A stretch of 64,000 nucleotides of DNA from Chitinophagales bacterium (lineage in GTDB: Bacteria; Bacteroidota; Bacteroidia; Chitinophagales; Chitinophagaceae), in contig JAFLBM010000005.1 of NCBI GenBank assembly GCA_017303455.1, positions 145,584 through 209,583 of the forward strand, given 5' to 3'. The position numbers and the translations under genes were made by a program. The notes beneath the pieces are model-generated. The model saw only the letters and a program-made list of their open reading frames with translations. It had not been told where the DNA came from and searched no databases. This document shows, piece by piece, positions 24,879-33,760 of this stretch (positions are counted from its first letter, which is position 1; the number at the start of each line of letters is the position of its first letter).

Positions 24879-25418
24879 ATGACAACAACCAACCAGCAAT
24901 ACGATATCGCCATCAACTCCTGCAAAGAAATTTTTTTAAAGAAGGCCAGCGATTACGGTACAGCCTGGCGGGTATTGCGTACTATCTCGATCGTTGACCA
25001 GATCTTTATTAAAGCGCAGCGTATACGCACTATCCAGGAAAAGAAACAACAAAAGGTGGCAGATGATATCACCGCTGAATTCAAAGGCATCATTAATTAT
25101 GCGGTGATCGGGTTGATACAATTAGCCCTGCCTGCAGATGCGCCGGAAGAACTGGAATTGCAACAGGTAGCTGCTTTATACGATGAGAATGTAAGCACAG
25201 CTAAAAGACTGATGCAGGATAAAAACCATGATTATGGCGAAGCCTGGAGAAGCATGAGCCAGGAAAGTTTCGTGGACCTGATCTTAATGAAACTGCAGCG
25301 TATCCGGCAGATATTGTCGAATGAAGGGAAGACCCTGGTGAGCGAAGGCATTGATGCGAATTACCATGATATTTTGAATTACGCTGTCTTTGCCCTGATC
25401 CTGATGGCTGAAGCATAG
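24879..25418 (+). CDS. DUF1599 protein with two internal repeats
   Basis: A 179-aa all-helical protein made of two DUF1599 repeats. The first has FLKKASDYGTAWRVLRTISIVDQIFIKAQRIRTIQ and IINYAVIGLIQL. The second has MQDKNHDYGEAWRSMSQESFVDLILMKLQRIRQIL and ILNYAVFALILM. The conserved DYGxAWR, KxxRI and NYA elements resemble nucleotide-pyrophosphohydrolase-like MazG helices, so a nucleotide-related role is possible but unproven. The gene is next to folP in many Bacteroidota, which hints at a link with folate or nucleotide metabolism. Confidence 0.9.
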   Translation: MTTTNQQYDIAINSCKEIFLKKASDYGTAWRVLRTISIVDQIFIKAQRIRTIQEKKQQKVADDITAEFKGIINYAVIGLIQLALPADAPEELELQQVAALYDENVSTAKRLMQDKNHDYGEAWRSMSQESFVDLILMKLQRIRQILSNEGKTLVSEGIDANYHDILNYAVFALILMAEA

Positions 25419-25473
25419 ATCCTCTGCAGGCTTTGCCCGATATTGTTTATTTTCAGTTTACAATTATGTTTTT

Positions 25474-26685
25474 ATGAAAGCAACGATCAATATAATACGG
25501 GTAATCGTTGGTGTATTATTCATTTTCTCCGGTTTGGTGAAAGCGAACGACCCGCATGGACTGAGCTATAAAATGCAGGAATTTTTCGAGATCTGGCATA
25601 TGAGTCAGTTCAACGATTGGTCACTTACTCTTTCTGTGGCAATGAATGCATTTGAGATCATTGCCGGTTTCGCCTTATTACTGGGCTGGCGGATCAAACT
25701 GGTAAGCTGGCTTTTATTATTACTCATTATCTTCTTTACTTTCCTTACCGGTTATACCTATATCACCGGTAAACCGAAAAACTGCGGTTGCTTTGGCGAT
25801 TGTTTACTGATCACCTCAAAGGCTTCTTTCCTCAAAGATGTGGCGCTGACCATACTCATCAGCCTGCTGATTGGGTTCAGGGGTTACATAAAACCGCTGT
25901 TCAGCAGTAAAATAAACATCATTGTAATGCTGCTGGTCACCCTGCTGAGTTTCGGTATGCAATGGTATGCTCTCAACTATCTCCCGTTCGTGGATTGCCT
26001 TCCTTTTAAGAAAGGAGCTAATATCCCTGAGAAAATGAAAATGCCGGCGGATGCAATTCCTGATAGTACCGTGATCACTTTTGTGTATGAAAAAGCAGGC
26101 CAGAAAGTGGAATTCACTGCTGATAATTTCCCGGCTGATTTTTCTGCTGATGTCTATAAATTCATCAGCCGTTATGACAAAGTAGTGAAGGAAGGAAAGA
26201 ATAATGAACCTCCGATAAAAGGACTTTCATTGTCGGGTATCACTAACCAGGATTCAACACAGTTTGTACTGGAACAACCTTATACTGTTTTATTTTTCTG
26301 CGAAAACTTTTCTACTCCTTTTACTACCTGGAAAACCGATTTTGAAAAGGTATACGCTGCCGCCAACGAAAAGAAGATACCTGTATATGCCATTACCAGC
26401 AGTATGGAAGAGGCGATGAAAAACTTCAGCCCCTATACAGGTGTACAGGTGTTGAAATGTGATTATACGGCGATACGGACAGCAGCAAGGGTCAACCCTA
26501 CTGTTTATCTTCTTAAAAAAGGAACGATAGTGGATAAATATGGTTACCGCCAATTCAATAAGATCATACCCATACTAACCAAAGTACCTGTGCAGAAAAG
26601 TGCAGCTGCTATTGACCAAATTATTCCTGTGCCGCATTTTGACAGGATAATTAAAGAAAAAATAGATTCCATTAAAAACAACTAA
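25474..26685 (+). CDS. BT_3928-family DoxX-like membrane protein
   Basis: A 403-aa inner-membrane protein. The N-terminal half holds a DoxX/MauE-like four-helix unit: VIVGVLFIFSGLVKANDPHGLSYKMQEF, FEIIAGFALLLGW, LLLLLIIFFTFLTGYTYITGKPKNCGCFGDC and a further helix near residue 150. GCFGDC is the conserved Cys pair that suggests a quinone- or thiol-linked redox role. The C-terminal part is a thioredoxin-like soluble domain (PYTVLFFCENF, KKIPVYAITSS). The family is specific to Bacteroidota and usually sits beside the DUF1599 gene, as here. Confidence 0.9.
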   Translation: MKATINIIRVIVGVLFIFSGLVKANDPHGLSYKMQEFFEIWHMSQFNDWSLTLSVAMNAFEIIAGFALLLGWRIKLVSWLLLLLIIFFTFLTGYTYITGKPKNCGCFGDCLLITSKASFLKDVALTILISLLIGFRGYIKPLFSSKINIIVMLLVTLLSFGMQWYALNYLPFVDCLPFKKGANIPEKMKMPADAIPDSTVITFVYEKAGQKVEFTADNFPADFSADVYKFISRYDKVVKEGKNNEPPIKGLSLSGITNQDSTQFVLEQPYTVLFFCENFSTPFTTWKTDFEKVYAAANEKKIPVYAITSSMEEAMKNFSPYTGVQVLKCDYTAIRTAARVNPTVYLLKKGTIVDKYGYRQFNKIIPILTKVPVQKSAAAIDQIIPVPHFDRIIKEKIDSIKNN

Positions 26686-26687
26686 GC

Positions 26688-27755
26688 TTGCTCAACTACA
26701 TCCTCAAAAAACTCCTCTATGGCCTGCTCGTGTTAGTGGGAGTGGTGGTATTGGTGTTTTTTTTATTCCAGGGCTTTGGTGATCCGTCAAGAATTGTGAT
26801 GGGGCAGTCGGGTGATGCCGCCACGCAGGCCAATATCCGGAAGGAATTATACCTGATCGATGCAAAAGGAGACAAGATTCCCAAATTCAAACAGTTCCTT
26901 TATTATCTCAATGATGTTTCTCCTCTCTGTTTTCATACGAAAGAGGAGATCAGTACTAAAAAACTCAAAGGCTTTTTCATAGGCGGAGAAAGAAAATTTG
27001 GTATAAAAGTCCCTTACCTGCGCAAATCTTACCAGAGTAAAAGGGATGTATGGAGCATTTTGATGCAGGCCTTGCCCGGCACCATCATTTTAGCTATTGC
27101 GGCTATGTTCATTGCTATCCTTATCGGCATCCCGTTGGGGGTGGTGGCAGCCGTCAAACAAAATACCTGGTTAGACACATCCGCCATCTTCTCCAGTATT
27201 GTCGGTATCTCAGCCCCTTCGTTTTTCATGGGTATCATCATTGCGTATTTGTTCGGGTTTGTATTAAGCGACTGGACAGGACTTCATATTTCCGGCAGTT
27301 GGTTTGAAATAGATGAAGTGACCGGGGAAAGAACATTATCTATGCAAAATCTTATCCTGCCTGCCGTCACCCTGGGTATACGGCCGCTGGCCATCATCAC
27401 CCAGTTGACCCGGAGTTCCATGCTGGATGTATTAGACCAGGATTATATCCGTACAGCCTATGCAAAGGGCCTAAGTAAAAGAACTGTTATCTGGAAACAT
27501 GGGCTGCGTAACGCCCTGAACCCCGTCATTACGGCTATAACCGGCTGGTTTGCGGAATTACTGGCCGGGGCTTTCTTTGTTGAATACATCTTTGGCTGGC
27601 AGGGTATTGGTAAGGTAACCGTGGATGCCCTGGAAAAACTGGACTACCCGGTGGTAATGGGGTCGGTACTGATCGCTGCTGCTTTTTTTATACTTATTAA
27701 CATACTGGCAGATATTTTGTACGGGATCATAGATCCGAGAGTCAGAATTCAGTAA
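26688..27755 (+). CDS. ABC transporter permease, DppB/OppB type
   Basis: A 355-aa integral-membrane permease for peptide-type import. The first helix is LYGLLVLVGVVVLVFFLFQGFGD, with the family motif DPSRIVMG. A large extracytoplasmic insert (about residues 50-115) separates helix 1 from the rest. The EAA loop appears as YAKGLSKRTVIWKHGLRNALNPVI, and the C-terminus IIDPRVRIQ is typical of DppB. No ATG is available, so translation probably starts at TTG 26688, 2 bp after the BT_3928 stop codon, which suggests translational coupling. The partner permease, ATPases and binding protein are not in the window. Confidence 0.88.
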   Translation: MLNYILKKLLYGLLVLVGVVVLVFFLFQGFGDPSRIVMGQSGDAATQANIRKELYLIDAKGDKIPKFKQFLYYLNDVSPLCFHTKEEISTKKLKGFFIGGERKFGIKVPYLRKSYQSKRDVWSILMQALPGTIILAIAAMFIAILIGIPLGVVAAVKQNTWLDTSAIFSSIVGISAPSFFMGIIIAYLFGFVLSDWTGLHISGSWFEIDEVTGERTLSMQNLILPAVTLGIRPLAIITQLTRSSMLDVLDQDYIRTAYAKGLSKRTVIWKHGLRNALNPVITAITGWFAELLAGAFFVEYIFGWQGIGKVTVDALEKLDYPVVMGSVLIAAAFFILINILADILYGIIDPRVRIQ

Positions 27756-27901
27756 CTTACTGAAACGAGAGCGGATCTATTACCCCGGCTGTTTCCTTAC
27801 AATCGCTGAACGAAACCACCTTGTATTATTACCTGATAAGACCCGGTTGCACATAGTACCGGTACATTGGTTTCAGATTATTCATCCTAAAAAAGATTGT
27901 T

Positions 27902-28333
27902 ATGGAAAAAGTAACTGCCATATTAAACCGGAAAGGGCCCGGTTACAGGTTTATCTCTTCCAGCAGTTCTGTAGATGAAGCGTTGTGCAGGATGAGTTGT
28001 GAAAATGCGGATCACCTGCTTGTATTCGACAACGATCAGCAATTCGTTGGGGTTATTACAGAACATGATATTCTTCAAAAAGCAATGGAGGGAGCGTTTT
28101 ACCCGGCCAGTATTCCTGTGGAGAAACTGGTAAACAAACGGCTACCCACGGCTTCAACAGACGATACCGTTGACCAGTGCATGCAACGAATGCTGCAATA
28201 CCATGTCCGGCTTTTACCTGTTTTTGATGGATTTGTTTTTAAAGGCCTTGTGTCAGCAGATGATATCCTTGATGAACTGGCCCTGCGTAAAGAGATCGTC
28301 TTTGATGAGGATAAGATCAACCGGGTTTACTGA
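27902..28333 (+). CDS. Two-CBS-domain protein
   Basis: A 143-aa protein consisting of a Bateman pair. CBS1 (about residues 5-60) includes DEALCRMSCENADHLLVFDNDQQFVGVITEHDILQK. CBS2 (about 68-128) includes TASTDDTVDQCMQRMLQYHVRLLPVFDGFVFKGLVSADDILDE. Such stand-alone CBS proteins bind adenine nucleotides and regulate unknown partners. Its stop codon overlaps the end of the convergent DUF721 gene by 7 bp. Confidence 0.9.
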   Translation: MEKVTAILNRKGPGYRFISSSSSVDEALCRMSCENADHLLVFDNDQQFVGVITEHDILQKAMEGAFYPASIPVEKLVNKRLPTASTDDTVDQCMQRMLQYHVRLLPVFDGFVFKGLVSADDILDELALRKEIVFDEDKINRVY

Positions 28334-28608
28334 ATCAATACTTCTTTGATCACTCTTTGCCCCAATGCTTCATTCACCCGTTGCATGATCTTTTCTTTTT
28401 GGTATTTCAATTCCTGTTTTAACGGTGCCACGGACGTGGTGATGATCAGTTTGTCACCGATGATCTGCAATTTGTCGGTGTAACGGGCCACGGTCTTTCC
28501 CATGATCTGTTCCCACACATCTTCTATCTGCATCGCCTGGATAGAACCTTTGATCCGGCTCTTTTCCAGGAACTGCTGTATCGCATCACTGATAGAATAT
28601 TCACCCAT
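28327..28608 (-). CDS. DUF721/DciA-like protein
   Basis: A 93-aa protein with the DUF721 pattern: SISDAIQQFLEKSRIKGSIQAMQIEDVWEQIMGKTVARYT, then LQIIGDKLIITTSVAPLKQELKYQKEKIMQRVNEALG, and a C-terminal VIKEVLI. DciA proteins help load the replicative helicase in many bacteria. The short Bacteroidota form is a plausible relative but the function is inferred. ATG 28608 gives the usual start; the frame is open to 28632. It is downstream of recF on the same strand, a pairing widespread in this phylum. Confidence 0.85.
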   Translation of the reverse strand: MGEYSISDAIQQFLEKSRIKGSIQAMQIEDVWEQIMGKTVARYTDKLQIIGDKLIITTSVAPLKQELKYQKEKIMQRVNEALGQRVIKEVLIQ

Positions 28609-28639
28609 AAAACGAAGGTAGAGAAAGTTCAAGAAGTTT

Positions 28640-28726
28640 CAGGGGTTTAAAAGTTTAGCAAGCTGTAATACCCAAACGAGCTTATTAAACCCTTTGAACT
28701 TTTCAAACCTTTTAAACACTTTAAAC
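28640..28726. repeat. TTTAAACC/TTCAAA-rich imperfect inverted repeat
   Basis: The 87 bp between DUF721 and recF are built of interleaved TTTAAACC, TTGAACTTTTC and TTTTAAAC units. The left end (AAGTTCAAG, GGGGTTTAAAAG) imperfectly mirrors the right end (TTAAACCC, TTTGAACTTTTC). It is another intergenic low-complexity repeat like those at 11924, 13103 and 59058. Confidence 0.5.
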
Positions 28727-29821
28727 CTATAAACTAACAAGCTGGTAGCTGACCGACAAAGCATCCAGGTGTTGCCGGAGTCTTTCCTCGTTGGTATCCG
28801 TAATAAAAACCTGTCCTTCATTTTCCAGGCAAACTTTCCGCAACAGGTTGCTGATCCGTTCTTCATCCAGTTTTTCAAATACATCATCCAGCAGCAGGAG
28901 CGGGGCAAAGTGCTTTTCCTTGCGGATCATTTCCATTTCGGCCAGCTTCAGGGCAAACAATAAACTTTTCCGCTGGCCCTGCGAAGCAATATTTTTAAAT
29001 AGCTGTTGACCGAAATTTATTTCCAGGTCATCCTTATGCACCCCAACGGTTGACCGCTGGGCCAGGCAATCTTTCTGCCGGGAAGCCTTTAACAATTCCG
29101 CAAACGAAGCATGCATCAGATCGCTTTCATAGAAAAGACTGATATCCTCCGGTTGCTGAGCTATTTCCTGGTACAGGTGTTTGGCAATGGGTAAAAAGGA
29201 AACGAGGAATTCTTTTCGCTTGTTGAAAATGATCTCACCGGGTTTCACCAATTGTTCATCCAGCACATCTAATAACGACAGGTCTTTAGTACCTGTTTCG
29301 GCAAACAATTTCAGCAGAGAGTTTCGTTGCTCGGTTACTTTTTTATAAACGATCAATTGCTGCAAATAATCCGGGTCCAGTTGTGAAAGCAGGGAATCCA
29401 AAAAAGTTCTTCGTTCTTTACTGTCACCGGTAATCAGTTCGGCATCATCCGGGGCAATAATAACGCAGGGATAGCGGCCGATATGCTGCGAAAATTTTTC
29501 ATAGGCCTGGTCATTAATGGAAAGTTCTTTGCGGCCTGTTTCCCGCAACACACAAATAGCTTTTTCCGGCTTGTCCTGCAACACAAAATTCCCTTCCAGC
29601 CGGAAACCATTCTTACCCTGCTGCACATTATTGGCATCCAGCCGGGTAAAATAGCTTTTGGTAAAACAGAGGTAATGGATGGCATCCAGCAGGTTGGTTT
29701 TGCCCACACCATTCTTGCCACAGATACCCACGATCCTTTCCGAAAAGGAAAAAGACCGGTCACTGTAATTCTTGAATTGTAAAATGGATATGGAACTGAC
29801 CGCTGGCATTAAGGACTGCAA
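28727..29821 (-). CDS. recF: DNA replication and repair protein RecF
   Basis: A 364-aa SMC-like ATPase that binds gapped DNA and helps load RecA with RecO and RecR. Visible motifs are Walker A GICGKNGVGKTNLLDAIHYL (about residues 32-51), the ABC-type signature IASQGQRKSLLFALKLAE, and Walker B LLLLDDVFEKLDEERI. ISILQFKNYSDRSFSF at the start is the family's N-terminal block. The true start may be M5 (29809). A neighbouring DUF721 gene and the downstream TPR/ribH genes fit the recF neighbourhood of Bacteroidota. Confidence 0.96.
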   Translation of the reverse strand: MQSLMPAVSSISILQFKNYSDRSFSFSERIVGICGKNGVGKTNLLDAIHYLCFTKSYFTRLDANNVQQGKNGFRLEGNFVLQDKPEKAICVLRETGRKELSINDQAYEKFSQHIGRYPCVIIAPDDAELITGDSKERRTFLDSLLSQLDPDYLQQLIVYKKVTEQRNSLLKLFAETGTKDLSLLDVLDEQLVKPGEIIFNKRKEFLVSFLPIAKHLYQEIAQQPEDISLFYESDLMHASFAELLKASRQKDCLAQRSTVGVHKDDLEINFGQQLFKNIASQGQRKSLLFALKLAEMEMIRKEKHFAPLLLLDDVFEKLDEERISNLLRKVCLENEGQVFITDTNEERLRQHLDALSVSYQLVSL

Positions 29822-29967
29822 GATAAAGGTAAGGCCACAAGCAACAAGGCCTAAAAAGCCGGTGGCTTAGCAGAACCTTCAAGGAAGTGTAGCAAGAGCT
29901 GATGACCAGGGGCCCGGAAGCCGGTAAAACACTAAAAATCAAAACGCTGAATTTCCTATTTTACCCT

Positions 29968-29975
29968 TATTTTTG
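29968..29975 (+). promoter_or_regulatory. Candidate -7 promoter element for pdhA
   Basis: TATTTTTG matches TAnnTTTG exactly. It spans the TTG at 29973 that could otherwise be read as a start, so translation more likely begins at GTG 30018, about 35 nt into the transcript. Confidence 0.55.
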
Positions 29976-30017
29976 CGTCCCGTAAATCGGTTTACAAAAA
30001 CATCAAATCAAGCGCCG

Positions 30018-31013
30018 GTGGCTACCCAATTTTCTAAAGAAACATACCTGTACTGGTACGAACTGATGCAACTTATCCGTCAATTTGAACTGATGGCGGA
30101 AGAGAAGTACAAAATGGAAGGCAAGATCCGTGGCTTTTTCCATGCCTATGTAGGGCAGGAAGCCATTGCTGCCGGTTGCATGACAGCTACACGTCCTGAA
30201 GATATGATGATCACGGCTTATCGTGACCATGGTTTGGCCATTGCAAAAGGTGTTTCGGTTAACAGTTGTATGGCCGAATTGTATGGCAAGGCAACGGGCT
30301 GCGCCAAAGGGAAAGGTGGGAGTATGCACTTCTTTGGTAAGGATGTTGGTTTCTTTGGCGGACATGGTATTGTTGGGGCGCAGATCGGAACCGGAACCGG
30401 TTTAGCTTTTGCCGAATATTACCGTGGTTCTGACAACGTAGTGCTTTGCTATTTTGGAGACGGTGCCGCCCGACAGGGTATGCTGCACGAAAGCTTTAAC
30501 CTGGCCATGCTCTGGAAATTACCCGTCATCTATATCTGCGAGAACAACAACTATGCGATGGGTACTTCAGTGGAACGTACTTCCAACGTGGTGGATATTT
30601 ACAAACTGGCAGACGGGTATGATATGCCGGCTGATATGATCGATGGCATGAGCCCCGAAGCCGTGCATGAAGGGGTAAGCCGGGCAGTGAAAAGAGCCCG
30701 GGAGAAGGGAGGGCCTACTTTATTAGAAATTAAAACTTATCGTTATAAAGGGCACTCCATCAGTGATCCGCAGAAATACAGGACCAAGGAAGAAGTGGAT
30801 GAATACAAATCCAAAGACCCGGTGCAGATGGTATTGAAAACGATTCTGGATAACAGGTTTGCCACCCAGGAAGAGATAGACGCCATCAACAAAAGAGTGG
30901 ATGCGATCGTGGATGAGTCGGTAAAATTTGCTGAAGAAAGCCCCTGGCCCAACGATGATGAAGTGCTGAAAGATGTGTACGTGGATCAGAACTATCCTTT
31001 TATTACTGATTAA
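30018..31013 (+). CDS. pdhA: Pyruvate dehydrogenase E1 component, alpha subunit
   Basis: A 331-aa thiamine-diphosphate-dependent subunit of the pyruvate dehydrogenase complex. Landmarks are FHAYVGQEAIAAGCMTA, ITAYRDHGLAIAKG, the ThDP/Mg-binding GDGAARQGMLHESFNLA ending with the Asn of ENNNYAMGT, and the regulatory-loop YRYKGHSISDPQKYR. GTG 30018 (VATQFSKETYLYW) is chosen because the earlier TTG lies in the promoter. The E1 beta and E2 genes are not adjacent. The insertion of pdhA between recF and the TPR/ribH genes is unusual but known in some Chitinophagaceae as far as I recall. Confidence 0.93.
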   Translation: MATQFSKETYLYWYELMQLIRQFELMAEEKYKMEGKIRGFFHAYVGQEAIAAGCMTATRPEDMMITAYRDHGLAIAKGVSVNSCMAELYGKATGCAKGKGGSMHFFGKDVGFFGGHGIVGAQIGTGTGLAFAEYYRGSDNVVLCYFGDGAARQGMLHESFNLAMLWKLPVIYICENNNYAMGTSVERTSNVVDIYKLADGYDMPADMIDGMSPEAVHEGVSRAVKRAREKGGPTLLEIKTYRYKGHSISDPQKYRTKEEVDEYKSKDPVQMVLKTILDNRFATQEEIDAINKRVDAIVDESVKFAEESPWPNDDEVLKDVYVDQNYPFITD

Positions 31014-31055
31014 AATTTCTTTTTAATACAACACTAACGAAAAGTAAACCAAGTT

Positions 31056-31742
31056 ATGTCAGACAAGAAAATTGTGCAGGGAATGGAAGGCAGTGAGGCT
31101 GTGATTGAAAGAGACAAAGATTTTTGGGGCAAATACAGCAAACCGATCATCATCGCCTGTTTAGCTATTATCGTGGCAGCCGGTGGCTGGTTGATCTATA
31201 AGAATTTTGTACAAGCACCAAAAGAAAAAAAGGCTGCCGAAGCCATGTTCAAAGCAGAAGATTATTACCGTATGGATTCTGTGAACCTTGCGCTGAATGG
31301 TGATGGCCAAAATCTTGGCTTCCTGAAGGTCATCAGCAAATATGATGGAACAAAAGCCGCAAACCTTGCTCATTTTTATGCCGGTAGCTGCTTTATCAAA
31401 TTAAATGATAACGTTAAAGCTGTTTCGCATTTAAAAGATTTCAGCACTTCATCAAAGCCACTGCAGGCAAGAGCTTATAAATTACTCGGCGATGCCTATG
31501 CCGACCAGGGTAAAAATGCTGAGGCGCTGAGTGCTTATAAAAAAGCGGCCCGTCATTTTACCGAAGACAAAATGGCTTCAGCAGAAGCGTTGTTCATGGC
31601 TGCCCAGATTGCCGAACGCAACAAAAACCAGCAAGAAGCCATTGAACTTTTAAAAGAATTGAAAGAAAAATATCCCCAGACCCAGCAAGGCGTTGATGCT
31701 GATAAATACCTTGCACAGATGGGAGTATATAATGTAAACTGA
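31056..31742 (+). CDS. Membrane-anchored TPR protein (YfgM-like)
   Basis: A 228-aa inner-membrane protein with a cytoplasmic N-terminus, one TM helix at about 27-46 (PIIIACLAIIVAAGGWLIY), and four TPR-like helical pairs facing the periplasm (AANLAHFYAGSCFIKLNDNVKAVSHL, ARAYKLLGDAYADQGKNAEALSAYKKA, AEALFMAAQIAERNKNQQEAIELL). The layout is that of YfgM-type proteins that work with the Sec machinery and periplasmic chaperones. It starts 42 bp after pdhA and its stop is 2 bp before the ribH ATG, so coupling with ribH is likely. Confidence 0.87.
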   Translation: MSDKKIVQGMEGSEAVIERDKDFWGKYSKPIIIACLAIIVAAGGWLIYKNFVQAPKEKKAAEAMFKAEDYYRMDSVNLALNGDGQNLGFLKVISKYDGTKAANLAHFYAGSCFIKLNDNVKAVSHLKDFSTSSKPLQARAYKLLGDAYADQGKNAEALSAYKKAARHFTEDKMASAEALFMAAQIAERNKNQQEAIELLKELKEKYPQTQQGVDADKYLAQMGVYNVN

Positions 31743-31744
31743 TT

Positions 31745-32245
31745 ATGGCTGACGTAAGCAACAGTAAACTCTTACACATTGATACAGGCATTCTGAACAT
31801 ACAGGATGCCTGTATCGTTTTGGTGAAAACCGAATGGAATGCCGCTATCGTTGATGAATTAGAAAAAGGATGCATCAGCGAATTACAAAAGCACTCCGTT
31901 AAAAAAATCATTACCATCACTGTGCCCGGTGCTGTTGAAATCCCTTTTGCTGTTAAAAGTTATTGGGATAACAGCGGGAAAAAGAACAGGGCTGATGCAT
32001 TTATTGCCCTCGGGTGTGTGGTGAGAGGTGATACCCCTCATTTTGATTATGTGTGCAAAGCCGTAACGGATGGTGTTGTGCAGTTGAATCTAAGTTTACC
32101 GGTACCAGTTATTTTTGGCGTACTGACGGTAAATAATGAAGAGCAGGCCAGGGAAAGAATTGGCGGCCGGCACGGGCATAAAGGTGAGGAAGCTGCGATC
32201 ACTGCGTTGAAAATGGTATCACTGAAACAAAACTTTGGCAAATAG
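31745..32245 (+). CDS. ribH: 6,7-dimethyl-8-ribityllumazine synthase
   Basis: A 166-aa riboflavin-pathway enzyme that condenses the ribityl-aminouracil with dihydroxybutanone phosphate; the subunits form pentamers or 60-mers. Motifs: VPGAVEIPFAVKSY (substrate loop), ALGCVVRGDTPHFDYVCKAV with the catalytic His in RGDTPHF, VPVIFGVLTVNNEEQARERIGG and GHKGEEAAITALKM. Its N-terminal 50 residues are longer than average but usual for Bacteroidota. Its last codons overlap the upstream start region of the Fe-S gene. Confidence 0.95.
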   Translation: MADVSNSKLLHIDTGILNIQDACIVLVKTEWNAAIVDELEKGCISELQKHSVKKIITITVPGAVEIPFAVKSYWDNSGKKNRADAFIALGCVVRGDTPHFDYVCKAVTDGVVQLNLSLPVPVIFGVLTVNNEEQARERIGGRHGHKGEEAAITALKMVSLKQNFGK

Positions 32246-32252
32246 CACCGGC

Positions 32253-32972
32253 ATGAACGTACAGCTTTTTATACCTTGTTTTATTGACCAGCTTTACCCG
32301 GAGACCGCTTTCAATATGATCAAAGTGCTGGAGAAAGCAGGATGTACTGTCAGTTATAATACTTCGCAAACCTGTTGCGGCCAGCCGGCTTTCAATGCCG
32401 GTTTCTGGGAAGAATCAAAAGCCGTTTGCAGTAAATTCCTCAACGATTTTGAAGGCACTGACCTGATCGTAGCACCCAGTGCCAGTTGTGCCGGCTTTGT
32501 AAAGAATTATTACAGTAAGTTATTTGATAACTCTTCCATGCATCATGCGGTGACGGAAATGAGTAAGCGGATGCATGAGTTCTCGGACTTTATGGTGAAT
32601 GTGTTGCACATTGAAAATGTAGGTGCATCCTTAAATGGCAAAGCCACTTACCATGACAGTTGTGCCGGGCTGAGAGAATGTAAGATCAAAAAAGAGCCCC
32701 GTAAGCTTTTAGCCAACGTAAAAGGATTACAACTCACTGAAATGAATGATGTGGAAACCTGTTGCGGTTTCGGCGGCACTTTCGCCGTAAAATTTGAACA
32801 TATCTCCATTGGCATGGGCGAACAAAAAGTGGAAAATGCTTTAGCCACCGGTGCCGAATACCTTATCTCCACCGATCATTCCTGCCTCATGCACCTGCAG
32901 GGTTATATCAACCAGAAAGGTTATAATTTAAAAACAATGCATATTGCCGATGTGATGGCATCCGGCTGGTAA
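32253..32972 (+). CDS. CCG-domain Fe-S protein (LutA/YkgE-like)
   Basis: A 239-aa protein with two CCG (DUF224) motifs: the first SQTCCGQPAFNAGFW and the second VETCCGFGGTFAVKF. Additional Cys occur at FIPCFIDQLYPE and DSCAGLRECK. These bind Fe-S clusters, as in the LutA/GlpC/HdrB group. LutA is part of the lactate-utilisation complex LutABC. LutB and LutC are not adjacent, so the partner is unknown. ATG 32253 is chosen; the frame is open slightly upstream inside ribH. Confidence 0.9.
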   Translation: MNVQLFIPCFIDQLYPETAFNMIKVLEKAGCTVSYNTSQTCCGQPAFNAGFWEESKAVCSKFLNDFEGTDLIVAPSASCAGFVKNYYSKLFDNSSMHHAVTEMSKRMHEFSDFMVNVLHIENVGASLNGKATYHDSCAGLRECKIKKEPRKLLANVKGLQLTEMNDVETCCGFGGTFAVKFEHISIGMGEQKVENALATGAEYLISTDHSCLMHLQGYINQKGYNLKTMHIADVMASGW

Positions 32973-32987
32973 TACTGCAAAAAATAA

Positions 32988-33012
32988 AACCGGTATGCAG
33001 TGCACACCGGTT
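32988..33012 (-). terminator. Terminator of the fasciclin gene (bidirectional)
   Basis: AACCGGT (32988-32994) pairs with ACCGGTT (33006-33012), loop ATGCAGTGCAC. On the minus strand the stem runs into TTATTTTTT, giving a good terminator for the fasciclin gene. The plus side has only TTATTATT. Confidence 0.7.
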
Positions 33013-33037
33013 ATTATTAAAAGCATAGGGGGTCTTC

Positions 33038-33607
33038 TTATTTGGGAAGCACCACATGGTCGATCACATGGATCACACCATTGCTCTGGTACACATTCTT
33101 AATCGTAATAGCAGCCATACCAGCATTCTCATCTTTCAGCATGTATTTGCCGCCTTTTTTCATGATCCACAGTTTGCCCCCGGCCACTGTTGCCAGTTCA
33201 GCAGTACCATCACCGGCTTTGATCTTTTCATCCAGTTCTTTGGTACCCAGGCGGCCTGCCACTACATGGTAAGTTAAGATGCCGGTCAGTTTCATTTTGT
33301 TCTCCGGCTTTAATAATGTTTCAACGGTGCCAGCAGGTAACATATTGAACGCATCGTTGGTGGGAGCGAATACGGTGAATGGTCCTGCACTCTGCAAGGT
33401 TTCCACCAGTCCGGCAGCTTTAACAGCAGCTACCAGTGTGGTATGGTCTTTGGAATTCACCGCATTTTCCACAATGTTTTTGGAAGGATACATGGGTGCA
33501 CCACCAACTTCTACTGTTTTTTCTTTTGCCATATCTCCCTGGGCAAAGGAAACATTCAGTACTAAAGAAGCAAGGAGCATCAATCCGATGGATTTGATCT
33601 GTTTCAT
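33038..33607 (-). CDS. Secreted fasciclin (FAS1) domain protein
   Basis: A 189-aa exported protein. The signal peptide is SIGLMLLASLVLNVSFAQG. One FAS1 domain spans about residues 40-189. It shows ENAVNSKDHTTLVAAVKAAGLVETLQSAGPFTVFAPTNDAF (H1 motif), KLTGILTYHVVAGRLGTKELDEKIK, and the C-terminal H2-like NGVIHVIDHVVLPK. FAS1 proteins mediate surface adhesion. It is a single unit with its own terminator. Confidence 0.93.
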   Translation of the reverse strand: MKQIKSIGLMLLASLVLNVSFAQGDMAKEKTVEVGGAPMYPSKNIVENAVNSKDHTTLVAAVKAAGLVETLQSAGPFTVFAPTNDAFNMLPAGTVETLLKPENKMKLTGILTYHVVAGRLGTKELDEKIKAGDGTAELATVAGGKLWIMKKGGKYMLKDENAGMAAITIKNVYQSNGVIHVIDHVVLPK

Positions 33608-33728
33608 AATTAAAAGGTTTGGGGTTTTGTTTGAATGATTAACCAGCCGTAATAGCCGGACAAAACAGATACGTTGGAAGATCAGGGGTTGGATTGCAGA
33701 AAAGAAAATTTATTTATCCAACTTCTGC

Positions 33729-33736
33729 TAAATTTG
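33729..33736 (+). promoter_or_regulatory. Candidate -7 promoter element for the EVE gene
   Basis: TAAATTTG matches TAnnTTTG exactly, 24 bp before ATG 33761. Confidence 0.45.
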
Positions 33737-33760
33737 AAAATTGTAAATAATTAGTATAAC

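Noticed and set aside
29973-30017. TTG 29973 as the pdhA start
   Set aside because: The TTG is part of an exact TAnnTTTG promoter element; GTG 30018 gives the usual protein.
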